NCBI GenBank assembly: GCA_023213395.1
Contig: CM041465.1
Location: 154,387,741-154,451,740, forward strand
Length of the DNA stretch: 64,000 nt
Reading direction: 5' to 3'
DNA from: Cycas panzhihuaensis
Taxonomy: Eukaryota > Cycadophyta
The position numbers and the translations under genes are program-made. Below are positions 10,410-23,640 of the stretch, piece after piece (the first letter of the stretch is position 1; each line of letters begins with the position of its first letter). The notes under the pieces were generated by a model. That model was not told the DNA's origin. It did not search any database and saw nothing but the letters and a program-made list of their open reading frames with translations.

Positions 10410-13395
10410 ATAAAGTTATGATAGATTTATTTACCGTTATTGAAGTAATTAATGGCACTAATGCCATGATTTTTTATAAAGACAACTATAATATTAGAGG
10501 GAACACTATAGTTTTTGAAGGAAATTATATTGTAGATTATGATAATGATAATTGCCTAAAGACAATGATTTTTACCAATTAAGATCATAATGTTGTAATA
10601 AAATTTCTTTGGAGAAGGTTGAAACTACAATAAAGTCATTAAATAAAAGAACATAATTTTAGAAAGGAAAAATCATGATTGTGATAGATTAGATGGAAAA
10701 GAATGGTTTAAAAATAATATAGTAGTGCGAAATTGTAATAAATATAATAATCAATTTATTATGGTGTCAACGAAGGAAATACCATTGTTTTGATAGAAGG
10801 ATTATGCTTTTGATAAGAAATATCATAGTTTTTAATAGAAATCTTAGGAGGCCTAGAAAAAAGAGGAATTATCCTACCTAAATATGATCTCATTCCTATA
10901 GAAGAACTATAGGGATATTCGTGTATTAATTTTAAAGTGAAATTTAAGTTTTGTATGTTCAAAAGATGGATTTCCTTAATCATTGCATGCTTTATATTTA
11001 ATATCATTAAAGGGAAGCAAAATGTCAAAAACATAACTTATAGTAATAATCATATCACATTATCCAAATAAATTAGAAGGTAAAGTCATACCTATTTTAC
11101 TTCAAAAAAGCTAGAAATTAGTGAATATTTACCTTCTTAGAAAAAAAGGTTTTTAAAATAAGTGATGTAAAATGTTAAACACTACAAATATGTCTTTACT
11201 AAAGGATCTATTCAAATATTTGGTTGTTTATAAAGTGTACTTTTATGTTCTAGGATCTTGGGATATGGTAAATATAGATCTATAAAAAATATACAATAAG
11301 GGGCCTAACTAAGTTTATAAGTATATATAATTAAGAGTTTTATATTTAACAAGGCCTAACTAGTTATTGAGCCACTAAGGGGGAATCAATACAAAGGGTT
11401 ATATATGAAATCTATATATAGATTATATACTGTACTTCTCTTATGATTATAACATGCTTTGGTTATTAATTGTAGTAAGGAGATATAATGTTACGCTTTT
11501 TAAAGAATGACTTGTGGGGCTTTCTATAGACTTAAGTTATTACATAAGGCCTAAGATTTACTTAAGTTACCCCATATATATAAATAATATATACTATGGT
11601 AAATGCAATATGCCTCAAAAGACTATGCTGAGAGGTTGTTAAAGAAGTGAAGGATGCTTAGGAAATAACTGGGAGGAAGATGGGTGGTAGAAAACTTATC
11701 TTAGAATTAAGGATGGAATTCATGAGTAACTATCTAAACCTAATATACAAACCCTAGAATAAGATTCCATATAGATACATCTCATGGTGAAATTCTTATA
11801 GTAAGTTGAAAATCACCAAATGCCACATTTGATCTAGACTAGAACTACACATTAGCAGGTAAAGATGAGATCAATAAGTGGACCATCCCAAGTACTAATA
11901 TGGTATAACTAGTTATTAACTTATTAATCGTATTATTTCTCTTTATTAATGGCTAAATAAGATTTGATATAATAAGGGCCTAAATAGATTAGGAATAGGA
12001 ACATGATATCTTTAAATAACATGCTTAATCTAGACCAGAACTACATGTCAATAGGTAGGGATGCAATTAATATGTGTCTTATCCTAGATATTATAATAAT
12101 ACTTCAAGTAATGATGAGGTGTAGAGTTAGTGAATTATCATATAAATGTTCTTCTTAGTTGGGCTTTCTATTTTGAAGGTGTGAGCAGAATATGTTTTTA
12201 TCACAATTAAACTTAGGGTAATGGATGCTCAATTTGACAGTCCTTTGATCATGACCTTTCTAATATAATAATGTAATACAAGTATTCTGGAAAATAGGAA
12301 GGGGTTGTTATTGAGTAAACCAAAGGTTTTAGGCATGTGGCTAGTATTTTTATTAACTTTTGAGTTAATTTTAAGTCAAATATAGGATTATTTTAGAACT
12401 TAGGAGAGAGTTAAAGGTTAGTATTATCTACTAGGTTGAGGAGTCAACTATTGTGCCATGGAGAAGGGACAAAAAATATCAAATAGTTTTGAGATCCTAA
12501 CTTGAAATGGCACTTGTTAACTTATAAAAGCCAATAGTTTTAACAACAATATCAATTAGTCTCTTTAGGAGTGAAGCCTCAATTTATAGATTAACTGTAT
12601 TTGTGGTGGCACCTGGCACTAAATTTGAGCTTAGTGACTCTAAATTTTACACAAATACTTATTAGTTATGTGAGTATGATTTAGATGAAGGAAAGGTAGA
12701 ATATATATATATATGTATAACAGGAAATAAGGGAAATTACTAGTTCATACTTATCTTGGAGTATAAGTTATTTATTCTTATTTTGTAATTACTTTGGGGA
12801 AAATTATAGAGTAATAGGTAACAGAGGAAACTTACCTATAGATCAAGAAAAATACCTAGAAAGATTAGTTGTAAATACTCACCTAGATTTGGAGTTACTT
12901 AGTAAACTTAATTACAAAGATTGCTAAATAAAGAAAATAACACCTATCTTGGATGAATAGTTCTTAAATATGTCAACCACCTTTACAGGGGTTAATTAGG
13001 ATTCAACAAGCATACATAAAAAATATTATGTGAGTATATACCAATATTATGTAAACCTAACTAGCTAATATTTGTATGATACCTTTTGAAGAGATCTATC
13101 TAACATAAGGTAAGGGATAATAATATAATTAACAAAAGAAAAAATTGTAAAACATGTGATAGTCCTATTAGCATTATGTTAACTATAAATTCTTTTTTAA
13201 ATTTTGTAATCTTACTAATACCCTCCTATTGTGTGTAATTATCATATAGTTCAATCTTTATAAGCAATTTTCTCCCCCTTAGACTAAATTATTTTTCACT
13301 TACTTTCACTCTATATTCTCTTCTAAAATTTTAAAGCCTAATTCATTTATACTTATTATAGAGATGTACCTTCAAGTGATTTAGTTAAGGGGAGT
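10410..13395. other. 3 kb without recognised genes
   Basis: AT-rich sequence with dense stops in all frames. The longest open frame (10759-11034, minus, 91 residues) shows no known motif. A divergent direct repeat of about 70 bases, sharing a TCTAGAC..AGAACTACA core, starts near 11831 and 12027. By position it could be the 3' untranslated part of GYP-C or older repeats, but I cannot show it. Confidence 0.4.
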
Positions 13396-13775
13396 TATAG
13401 TTTCTCTTATTGTAAAGCATACAGGTTTTATAGTTTACCCTCATTATAGAGAGAGGTTAGTTAATAATTGAAGTATAGTATTTCTAAAGCTACTAAGAAT
13501 TGACTAAATTCTTAAACTCTAAGCCTTCTATAGTGGATAATTAGTAGGCCCCACTTTACAAACATTTGTTATTATAACAAAAGGAACTATCCACTTTAAG
13601 GAAAATTTATGTTACCTATTATGTAAATATTTAAGCTTGAATACCTTCTAACTTTTTGTAAATTTTCTATATAATAAGTTTTTATCACATATGGATTTAA
13701 TCTTTCTTTTCGAGTTAAGGTTTTGTTTATAGGATTTGAGTCTAGTTTCATCCATCTTTTATAGTTCAAGTAGTC
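13396..13775 (-). pseudogene. GYP-C integrase, C-terminal part (left of the GYP-A insertion)
   Basis: On the minus strand, starting at the TSD of GYP-A, the reading gives LLEL, KMDETRLKSY and, about 40 residues on, KVFKLKYLH. The same series is present in the integrase of GYP-A (LLELEKVDET, KVFKLKYLHH near 24430-24580). The piece continues the frame that stops at 51279, so one integrase gene has been split by the 37.5-kb GYP-A insertion. Stops at former Gln codons are frequent. The second TSD copy is at 13771-13775. Confidence 0.7.
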
Positions 13776-14721
13776 TGCCATGCTTTGATGGGGCCTAGAC
13801 TAATTATGCCTTAACTAGCATTATGCTTCCTCCATTTCAAGTCTAAATCAAGAGATAAAGAAGCCTATGGAAATGGAAGGACCATATTTGCTAACTTTTA
13901 AGAAGGAATCTCTACATGTTTGTGTCATTGATTTGAATATAGGTATGATAATGAAAGGCTAGGATGTAAAGGAAGTACTAGAATACACTAGCATATACAA
14001 TCAGGTAGAAGAGTTCTAAGTTTAGAATTACATTGATAATGTTTATTATTTTCTTCCTAGGGACTCATTTCCTTTTATAGTTTCAACTTTTTAGATTTTA
14101 CTAAGATAAAGTAAAGGGTTAAGTAATGGAAAGTTATTATTTTTTGTGTTTTAGTTTTTTTTCCTAAATGAAAGCACAAGAACGAACAATGAAACAACAA
14201 GATCTAAATGGAATCTTATCCACTAAATATAAGTAGTGGCATACAAAAGGATATATTAATTAAAAAAATTACATACACAAAAGTAAAAAATATGACTGGT
14301 TGTATTTTATTAACAATAAAAAATGTGACTTTATTAATAAAATATGATCAATCACATTTTTAGTAGAACCAAAAATACGATGAGTCAAGAAGTGAGAATC
14401 AATCATTAAAAAGTCATAAATTAGATTTTTAACAAAAAGTTTAAACAAAAATAACTTAATAAATATAAAAATCAGTGCAAAAGAGGTGAAAACTATAACC
14501 ACAAGCCCAAAATCATAAAAAGGAAATGATTTGAAGATAAAATTGAGAGAAAAGAATAAAATAAGGAAGAGTCTTGAAGAAACAAGTGAGTTAAAATGAT
14601 CATAGAGGAGAGATTTTATTGTTATAGTTTTCATTCGTCAACAAGTGAAAGAACATAATAGTATAATCATCATCATTCAACATATATCATCTAGAAAATT
14701 AATAGCACATTTCATCAAAAT

Positions 14722-15534
14722 TGATCCAATTATAGATCCATTAAATCTGTAATACTCTTCAAAAAGAATATAAAGACATTTAGATGGAACTTATTTTCAT
14801 ATGTCTAGCTTTTAGTAAGTAGAAAAATGTAATTTATGCTCTTAAAATATGAAAAAATTGCATTTATAAGGTGTGACTATTTTTTGGTAGGGTGTGCCAA
14901 GACTATCTTAGGTATGATTAGGGCTATTTCAAGCACAACTAGGACTATCTCAAGTGTAATCAAGGCTATTTTAGGTGTGGCCAGAGAACTATAACCCTTA
15001 CAAAAAATGTGATCGAATGGGATAAATATGCTCTGATTGATATGAAATTTTACAGAAATGTCCATATAATAACCTCTAACTATTAGAAGAAAGAAAATTG
15101 AGGTTTTAACTGATTTTAATTAGTTTTTAATCAATCAAAAATATAGCTAGAAAATAAAAGGAGATAAGGAGGATCACCTAGCAATCATAGACGCAACAAC
15201 AAGAGTGAAGAAATTAGAGAAATAACTCATATTAATGGCCCAAAACATGAAAAAGATCCAAACCAAAGACTACATAGGAAAAAGAAGCAAGAACATGCTT
15301 CAAGACAGTTGGAAAAGATTCCAAAGAGAATGCAACAACCATAGAAATATATAGAATTCTTCTTATAGTCCCAAAGATGTTGTAGCAGTAAAGAAAGTAC
15401 TTGTCAATGCACTATAAAATAAAATTTTATAAGAAAAATAAAATATTTCCAAATGTAATATATTGTATTATATATTGACTCTAAAACTATTTTAATTGGA
15501 ATACGTTTTCACTTTCCCATCCAATTTTGGATCA
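14722..15534 (+). repeat. 5' LTR of GYP-E
   Basis: 813 bases, starting TGATCC (TGTTCT in the partner) and ending GGATCA eight bases before the PBS. Terminal-base mutation of the start is consistent with age. Confidence 0.8.
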
Positions 15535-15541
15535 ATAGTTT

Positions 15542-15553
15542 TGGTATCAAAAC
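15542..15553 (+). other. Primer binding site of GYP-E
   Basis: TGGTATCAAAAC, a Met-tRNA-type PBS with two A-for-G changes relative to TGGTATCAGAGC. Confidence 0.65.
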
Positions 15554-15724
15554 ATAGTTTTTAAAACATTTGGGGGTTTGGAGATTTAAGAAAAAAAAAA
15601 TTAAAATAAAATCCTCATTGTCTTACCTTATAAAAAAGAGTATATGAAAAATAGGTTTCAACATCAATTAATTGGCGATCCTTTAACTGAATCTCTTAAG
15701 AAAGAGCATAGATAGTAAAGGAAA

Positions 15725-16690
15725 ATGGCCAAAGTAGAGTAAGAGATAGAGAAAAGATTCTTAAAGATGGAGAAAAGTCTTGATATGTTAATTCAACTCA
15801 TGGCATAACTTGTTTCTTAATAGGACACATCCTCTTGAACATCTAAAGGTAAGAAGAAGGAAGAAGATAAACTAGTAAAAGAAGAGACAAATAAAGGTAT
15901 CCAAGAAGGACCTATAGATGACCAACAAGATGACAAAGAAGGACATGGTAGTCTATCAATAAAAAAGTTTTTGATAGTACATCTATTCAAGGTTAAGGCA
16001 AAACTTAAATTACCCATCTATGATGGAACCTTAGATGATGAGAAGTTAGATAATTGGATGGACCAATTAGAGACATACTTTTCAATTTATAGGTATAATA
16101 ACTAGTAGAAAATCATCTTACTAGGTTAAAACTCTCCAAACATACATTGGTTTAGTGGAATACATACCCCAAATCCTATAATATGGATAAAATCATATGG
16201 TAGCAATTCAAATATCTCATTAAGAAGAAATTTTATCCAATTGGGTATGAAGAGCATCAAAGGATGAGATGGTAATATTATAGATAAGAAAGAGGCTAAA
16301 ATGTCCAAGATTACACAACAAAATTTTAAAATAAAGCTATTGTGTTGGGCACCTCTTTACTTAGCAAAGACATAATACTAAAATATATTAGGGGATTACA
16401 CCAATATATTCAGTAAGAACTTCAATTATTTGAAGTGAAAAGTCTTGATGAAGCCAACAAGAAAGTAATTATCATAGAGAAGAGGAACAAAAAAATTTAT
16501 ACAGAGAAGAAAAGGATTGCACCTCAAGAAGGTAGCAACAAACTTGCCCAAGGGAAGAAGTTTTTAGGAAAATTAGAAAATCCATTAATTAGGGGATTTG
16601 ACAAAAAGAACTAAGGCAATACCACTCAAATCATAGTCTCCTATACATATTACAAGTGGATAGGCCACAACAAAGAATACTTCTAGTTTT
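15725..16690 (+). pseudogene. GYP-E gag with zinc knuckle remnant
   Basis: Starting at an ATG after the PBS leader, the frame gives a charged N-terminal part (EIEKRFLKMEKSLDMLIQL) and then the gag core with KLPIYDG, WMDQLETYF and RYNN, as in Gypsy capsid proteins (Retrotrans_gag). The nucleocapsid zinc knuckle is at 16642-16683. Its spacing (2, 4 and 4 residues) is kept around a conserved His, but all three Cys positions read Tyr, Tyr and Phe. Gag builds the particle and the knuckle binds RNA, so RNA binding would be lost. About a dozen stops and some frame changes occur. Confidence 0.65.
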
Positions 16691-16859
16691 CACATCCAGA
16701 GAAGCGGCCCAAGAACAAGGGCAAAGCTAAGGAAAAAGGTAAAGCTTTACTTAATTCTATAGGAGATGAAGACATTTATGACACTAAAGGAGATAATAAG
16801 AAGTTGATGCTCATGGATAATGCTAAGCCTAAAAATAGCCATCAATAGGTTGATCCAAA

Positions 16860-17170
16860 GATTAGAGAGGACCTCTTCATGGTGAGAATCCAAGTGAAAC
16901 AAAGTATAGTTGATGTTATTTTTGATAGAGGAAGCCAAAAGAATTTAGTCTCAAAGGCATTAGTGAAGAAACTAGGATTAAAGATGTATGCATATCTGAA
17001 ACCATATCCTATCGGATGTCTATAAAAAGATTCAAAATTATAGGTCACTCACCAATATAAGTTCAAATTTGTAATTTCAGAAAGATTTATTGATGAAGTT
17101 GAATGTGAAGTGGTTCCTTTAGACGTTTGTCAAGTTGTATTTCGTAACTGATATCTCTGTGATAGAGATG
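16860..17170 (+). pseudogene. GYP-E aspartic protease
   Basis: The reading has VDVIFDRGSQKNLVSKALV, where chromovirus proteases read .IDGGS..N(L/V)AS, followed by KLGLK, a Pro-Tyr pair (LKPYPIG) and VECEVVPLDVCQV. The active-site Asp is kept but the following Gly reads Arg. The protease would cut the polyprotein. Order and spacing are right for the region between gag and reverse transcriptase. At least two stops lie inside. Confidence 0.65.
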
Positions 17171-17454
17171 GAGTCTATCATAGGAGGCTAAGAAAGATTT
17201 GATTCATCAAGGATAGGAAATCATATTTGATTAATGCATCAAAACCATAAAATAAGATCTCCCTCATATCCTTCAAATAAGCAAAGTGATTGTTTAATAC
17301 TTGTGAGAAATTTATGCTACTAATAGTGAAGCAGAAGATGGAAGAAAAGGAGTAAGCAATGTCCTTAATGCAAGCACTAGATAGGAATCTAGTGTAGCTA
17401 ATTGAAGGCCTAAGGAATAAGTATAACGATGTATTCTAAGAGCCAAAATAACTA

Positions 17455-18765
17455 CCCCTTAAGAGGGAAATTGAGTATAAAATTTAACTAGTTATCGATT
17501 TAACTTTACCTAATCTTAGTCTCTATTAGAACTCAGTTTTAAAGAATGAAGAGATTAAGAAGTAGATTCAAGAACTCTTGTAAGGAATGATCAAGCTGAG
17601 TTGTTCCCCTTACAATTCACCTATTATTTTGATGCCAAAGAAAGATGAAGAATGGAGAATGTGCATTGACTACCATGCTTTATATAATATTACCATAAAG
17701 AATTAACATCCCTTACCATAGATAGATGACTTGTTAGACTAGCTGCAATCCATAATATATTTTAATAAGTTGGACTTGAAATCAGCCTACCATTAGGTTC
17801 AAATCTAGGAGGAGGACATTTGGAAGATAGCCTTCAAATCAAAGGAAGGGTTGTTTGAATGGTTAGTGATGCCTTTTAGTTTATGAAATATACCTATGAC
17901 CTTCATGAGGTTTATGAATAAGGTATTAAGACCCATCATTGATGATTTTGTTATTGTTTATTTAGATGATATTTTGATTTTTAGTCAAACATAGGAGGAA
18001 CACTTCCAACATATTGAAGAAATGCTCAAAGTTCTTCAAGAGCAGCAGCTAAAACTTAACCTAAAGAAGTGTGAGTTTGGGAAGCAATCTCTCATGTTCT
18101 TTGCTTTAATAATTAGAGGAGGAGAATTGAAGATTGACCCAACAAAGATTACAGTCATTCTCAATTAGCCTACACCCAAGACAACCATGGAGGTAAGGAG
18201 TTTCATTAGAGCTTATTAATATTTAAGAAAATTTATTTTTAAATTCTTCAAATTATAACATCTCTTTATACACTGATGGGAGGGCATATAAAGTTTCATT
18301 GGGAGTATGAAAAAGAGAAAGCTTTCAAGCTTTTAAAGTAGAAACTTTGTGAAGCATTAGTGTTATCTTTACCATCATTATAAGAACCATTTAAGTTATA
18401 AACTAATGCTTCAGCCTATACCATAGGAGCGGTATTGAAGTAAGAGGAAAGACTAATGGAATATCATTTAGAGACTTTTAATGGAATTGTAATAAACTAC
18501 CCAACTTATGATAAGGAGCTCTATGCATTACATCAAACAATCAAGCATTGAAGACCTTACTTGTTGGGAAAAGATGTAGTCATCCACACCAATCATAAGC
18601 CTTTATAATTCTTGTAGATATGGTCTAAGTTGTAACAGGCTAAGCATATGAAGTGGATGTCCTATTTGTAGTAGTTTCACATCATAGTCAAATACAAAAA
18701 AGGCACAAAGAATAAAATTATAGACTTGTTATTCAAACCTCCTCAACAACAAGGTATTTCTAGCT
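17455..18765 (+). pseudogene. GYP-E reverse transcriptase and RNase H
   Basis: Family blocks appear in order: KREIEYKI, SPYNSPIILMPKKDEEWRM with [53 protein letters not shown], and KLNLKKCEFG. The catalytic YLDD is intact. RNase H follows, with motifs around YDKELYAL and HTNHKPL and ending near 18760. Where Gln or Trp is expected, TAG, TAA or TGA often occurs (for example 17563-17565 and 17581-17583). Best preserved part of GYP-E and the clearest evidence for its superfamily. Confidence 0.8.
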
Positions 18766-18889
18766 TTTTAGTAGTTCTACAATTTCATCATTTTTACCAT
18801 GATGAATATGTTGATTTATACATGGAAGATGAGGCATTTAAGCTTGTCTTAGAGTAGTATGACAAGGAAAAATAGTTGTTGATTTTTAC

Positions 18890-20215
18890 CTAAGAAATGG
18901 TCTACTCTTCAAGCATGATATGCTTTGTATTTAAAGCATGCAGACTGAATGAAGTGGGTAAGAGAAGCTCACACCTCTCGAGTAGCAGGACACTTTAGAG
19001 TAGGAAAAATATTTCTAAATTTACAACAATATATGTATTAGCCCAATATGTAGTAGGATGTGAGTACAACAATATGACAATGTACATTATATAGCACATC
19101 AAAGTTAGCCAATGGGAAGTTAGGATTGTATACTCCACTTCATATTCTATCATAACCATGGAAGAGTATCTTCATGGGTTTCCTTAGAAGACTAGCACGA
19201 ACCAAAAATGGTGTGGATTATTTATTTATGGTTGTTAATCAATTTAGTAAAATAGTGGTGTTGATGCCCTATAGGAAGATACATACATGATAACACATAG
19301 CTAGATTATTTTTCTAACATATTTGGAAGTATTTTAAACTTTCCAACTCTAATATTTCTGATCAATATAGTATATTTTTGAGCCATTTTTAGAAAATTAT
19401 TTGGGAAATGATGGACATGAAGTCAAAGATAAGCATGGCCTTCCATCCTCAAATAGATGGCTAGATCAAAGTTGTCAATAGGATGTTGGTGCATTTGTTA
19501 TGAGGGTACAGTGTCAAGTATCCTAAGACTTGGAATAAAAGTCTCATATACCTACAATTTACCTTCAATAGAGCAATTCATAGCTCAACTGAAAAATCTC
19601 CATTTGAGATTTGTTTAGGATTTATACCTTACTGCAAGAAAAAGAAAAGAGGAAGAACGACAAGAGAAGGCACAAAGATTCTTGAAAAGAATAAAAAAAT
19701 TAGATCAACAAGTTAAGGAGCAACATCAAAAATCTTAGTATAGATATAAACAAAGGCATGATATACATAGAGCTAGCCATTTCTTTAAGGAAGGATATCG
19801 AGTTTGGTTACATCTCAATAAGAAACAATTTTAAGGTGAAGGTAAAATGTTGAAGCCTATGCATTATGGTCCTTTTAAAACGTTGAAGAAGAATGGGGAA
19901 AATCCTTTTTAGTTTGAATTACTAAAATTCATAAAGATATATTCAGTTGTGAATATTAAGAATCTAAATATGTTTGAGCCATCTATATTAGATGAAGAGT
20001 AAGATGGTGTTCCACTCTTGCTAAATATAGAGGAGTTATAAGTGGAGAAAAAAGAACCATTATAAATTGATTGCATTCTTCAAAAGAAGTAGACCATAAC
20101 TAGAAGAGGCAAAATTGAGTCTATTAGGATTAGAGAGAAAGGACAACTGCCCAATAAAGTAAAATGGTACAATAGGAATAAAGGAAGAATTAAATTCCTT
20201 TATTTATAATTATAA
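18890..20215 (+). pseudogene. GYP-E integrase and C-terminal tail
   Basis: The core begins with MGFLRRLARTKNGVDYLFMVVNQFSK, broken here as MGFLRRL and VDYLFMVV for the first catalytic region; then FLSHF and MKSKISMAFHP. The third catalytic acid reads Lys in DG*IKVVNRM, so the enzyme is dead. Downstream are FNRAIHSST and SPFEICLG. The tail has a chromodomain-like position and an Arg-rich TRRGK stretch ending VKWYNRNKG near 20180, but I cannot confirm a chromodomain. Many in-frame stops. Confidence 0.68.
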
Positions 20216-20253
20216 TATTCATAAGGCCATGAACTCCTAAAAGTGGGGAGTTC

Positions 20254-21100
20254 TGTTCTGATTTTAGATCTATTAAATCTATAATACTATTCAAAAAGAG
20301 TATAAATACGTTTGGATATAATTTGTTTTCATATGTATAGACTTCAATTGGCATAAAAAAGTAATTTAGGCTCTTAAAATGTGAGAAAAATGGATTTAAA
20401 AGGTATAACCATGTTTTGGTAGGGCATGACTAGATTATCTCAGGTACGATTAGGGCTATTTTAGGTGGAATAAGAAAATTACAACCCTCATGAAAAGTGT
20501 GTCTAGATGGGGTAAACATGCTCTGATTGACATGAAATTTTATGGGAGTATTTGCACAAGTGTCCTCTAACTATTGGAAAAACAAAAATGGACATTTTAA
20601 CTAATTTTAATTAGTTTTAAATTGATTAAAAAAAGGGCTAGAAAACATAAGGCAAAAAATATAAAAACATATTTTAGAAGTTGAATGAACTTTAGAAAAG
20701 TAAAACAAACACCAAAATCTATTTAAGAGACATGGAGGAGCACCCAATAATCTTAGACGTAGTAAGAAGAGTGAAGAACTTAGAGAAAAAACTCATATTA
20801 ACAACCCAAAACTTGAAAAGGCTCTAAAATGAAGACTGTGTGAGAAAAGGAGACAAGAACATGCTTTAAGACAATTAAAAAAGATTTTGGAGAGGATGCA
20901 ACAATCGTAAAAGTGGCCATAATTCTTCTTATAGTCCTAGAGATGTTGGACCAATGAAGAAAGTACTCAATAATGCACTATAAAATATAATTTTATATGA
21001 AAAATAAAACATTTCTAAATATAATGTATTCTATTATATATTGAATCTAAAATTATTTCAATTAGACTAAGTTTCCGCATTCCCATTCAATTTTGGATCA
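20254..21100 (+). repeat. 3' LTR of GYP-E
   Basis: 847 bases, TGTTCT to GGATCA, preceded by AAGTGGGGAG and followed by the TSD copy AAAAT. Confidence 0.82.
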
Positions 21101-21217
21101 AAAATATTGCCTAATACAATATGAAACAAGCCTTAATTAATCATATCAAATGTAAATAGAATAAGAAACTCATTAATAGTGATGAAGATCAATTAAGGGC
21201 CAAGTTTTGGTGAAACA

Positions 21218-23640
21218 TTTATTCCCTTAGCACCTAAAGCTCCCACTTCAAAAGAGGAGTATGATGGTGAAAGATGACAACAATCACAATGAAGGATTTT
21301 CTCAAATAGATAAAAGGGTTTAGGTGAAGTATGAAAATGATGAGTAACTAATCTATAAGAGTTACTAGAATCAAATTAAACAATTCTTAATGTCATTAAA
21401 ATAATAAGCTAAAAAGTTCAACTAAAATGCCTACCTAAATGGATAGGGTTTACACTCACTTGATCAAAAGTAATACTAAATGCCCACAAACTAGATGAGA
21501 CTTAAAAAACTAGATGGTCATAGTTTATCTCTCATTAACTAAGGTTCAAAGGATGGTGCTTTTATCAAGGCATAAAGGATAAACTGTCATAGTTTTTGGA
21601 CTCATTAATAGGTGATTTTTTAGACCCTTAGACTACCATAGTTTCAACTCATTAGTAGATGACCTTTAAGAGTCTTTCATCATAGTTTAAGCTCATTAAT
21701 GGGAGAGACAATTTAGAGCTTTACATTGTCATAATTTAGGCTCTTCAATAGCTATGAGGGCTTAGATCTTCTTGAAGGCTAAAATAAGGATTAAAATGAG
21801 CATCAAAATGACTAACAGATATCATATTTAGGCCTTCGAAATGCTCATTGAAAGAGGAGTGGATTAAGATTAACAATAACCCTAGTTGATGGAAGATGCA
21901 TCATTTTCTGATTTCAAGAGATTTCATACAGGAATGATTGTTAGAAGAGGATAATATTAACCTAGATAAATGAAAAAGATAAAAGAAAAAAATTATTCAA
22001 ATAGTAAAGAAAAGGCCCCTCCCTTTTTATAAGAAAAATTAATATATTTTGTTTCATTTTCATGTATATGTATGTATATTTTGATCATTTCCATTATATT
22101 TTATGTAACAATTATGATTATATCATTGACTCTAAACTTATTCCCCTCTTTTATTCCTCTTTTATTAATTAAATATGATATACATTCATCAGTGTGAGAA
22201 TCCATAAAAGCATACAAAATAGTTTATGTTTTATCCATCTTTTTTTTTTTTTTGTATTTTATGACTATAGATATATATATATATATATATATATCTGGAT
22301 TTTTTATTAATATGTACATAATAGTTTATACTTATATTAGACTACAAAGTGGTTTTAGAGGAGAAAAATGGTAAGGAGTAATGAAGGATAAAAAACAGAT
22401 AAAAGATAAAAGAGAGTAGATGGAAAAGATTAATAATTCTATTCTTATAAATATGAAATCACTTGAAAAGAAAATGGTAATAAGTTTATAAAAATTGAAG
22501 ATGGAATAATTTAAGTCCCTCTAGAAGAAAAACTTACATAATTGGCATCATACTCAAGATATATTATATAAACATAGACTAAAATCCATATTCATATAAT
22601 ATATCTCAAGAAAACATGTTTATAAAATGAAAAATTAATTCCACTCAATAAACAACTAGTTTCTCAAGTATATTTATCTTTTCTAACACTTCATTTTATC
22701 CTTAAACCTATGATCCTAACATTCACATTACTTAAACTCTTATCCTCAAAAACCTATAGTTTATACTCTTTATAGAGTGGTAGTTTATACTCATTTAGAG
22801 TAGGGTTCCCCCAACAAAAGATGAGAGTTCTCTAAAATAATCATCTAAAATAAAAGAAACTAGAGGCATTAACTTCAGTATTGAGAGTCTAAAGAATAAA
22901 CTAAATAGTGACTAAGGAGAATAGGGATATCAACAATAAAGCTTAGTGGTGAAGGGAAAATAACCATAAAGAATGTATCTAACAAATCCCAACCAACTAG
23001 TAAACTATGATCTATGAGTTGGAATAAATAATGATAGGCCCATAATAAGACTAAGAAATATCAGATAATGCTCCTATGATAGCAAAGTATTTGACTTCAT
23101 TATTGGTTTCTCTAGGTAAAAATAAACTAGTGAATAGAAGGGGATTTCTTATTTAGTCATAGATCATCTAAGCAATAATAGATGGTCCCAAGTTACCTCT
23201 ACTACCTTCATTGGTAAAAATACTCAGTGCTATGGGAAGATAAGACCAATATTTGGAGACAATATGCTTGATAAAGGAGAGTGTAAAATCAATTAATAAG
23301 GAGATGGTAGTGAATGAGAATAAGTTGATTTCAATTATAAGGAGAAAAAGGAACAATCATAATTAGGATAATAATAATCAACTAAAACAAAAGGTGTTAA
23401 GTAAGGTTTGATCATAGCTAAGGTCATGATAGACCCAAACAATTAAACCCAAAAATCTTGCATGACTCATCTAACAAACCTGACCTATTAAATGTAGAGG
23501 TGGGGATGAAGCCATCATGTGACTTGCCCTAGATTACAAGAGGATGATATCAATATATATATGGTTTGCTCTTTTTTTTTGCTCTCACTTTTTTTTTTTT
23601 TACTTTTACTTTTTTTTTTTTAATATTTATAAGAAAATGA
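21218..23640 (-). other. GYP-A 3' untranslated region
   Basis: On the minus strand this lies between the end of integrase and the 3' LTR. Next to the LTR the reverse complement gives the polypurine tract TGCTAAGGGAATAAA. No coding motif was found. Simple sequence includes a TA run at about 22266-22293, a T run near 22240, and three T runs at about 23571-23622. A long gap of this sort between pol and 3' LTR is common in Tat/Ogre elements. Confidence 0.55.

Larger units (their letters stand above)
14722..21100 (+). mobile_element. GYP-E: chromovirus-like Ty3/Gypsy element
   Basis: LTRs at 14722-15534 and 20254-21100 share long blocks, including the end AATTTTGGATCA. The PBS lies at 15542-15553, a G-rich tract (AAGTGGGGAG) precedes the 3' LTR, and AAAAT flanks both ends (14717-14721 and 21101-21105). 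The interior reads in order gag, zinc knuckle, protease, reverse transcriptase, RNase H and integrase in one direction. Protease and integrase blocks resemble the plant chromovirus group. All domains contain stops, mostly TAG or TAA where Gln is expected. It is inserted in the 3' LTR of GYP-A and is therefore younger than GYP-A. Confidence 0.88.
13776..21217 (-). repeat. 3' LTR of GYP-A, interrupted by GYP-E
   Basis: The two pieces 13776-14721 and 21106-21217 align with the right LTR. They begin TGCCATGC (TGACATGC in the partner) and end GTGAAACA (GTGAAATA in the partner). GYP-E sits between them with AAAAT on both sides. Net length is about 1.06 kb, roughly half that of the 5' LTR. The missing part corresponds to about 46185-50745 of the right LTR apart from NA-2, so this copy has lost about 1.2 kb near 14200. 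Confidence 0.8.

Noticed and set aside
10759-11034. 91-residue minus-strand open frame
   Set aside because: No motif, no neighbour in frame, and similar lengths occur by chance in DNA of this size.
20100-20215. Chromodomain at the end of GYP-E pol
   Set aside because: Only a basic stretch and a VKWYN phrase are visible; too little to claim the domain.
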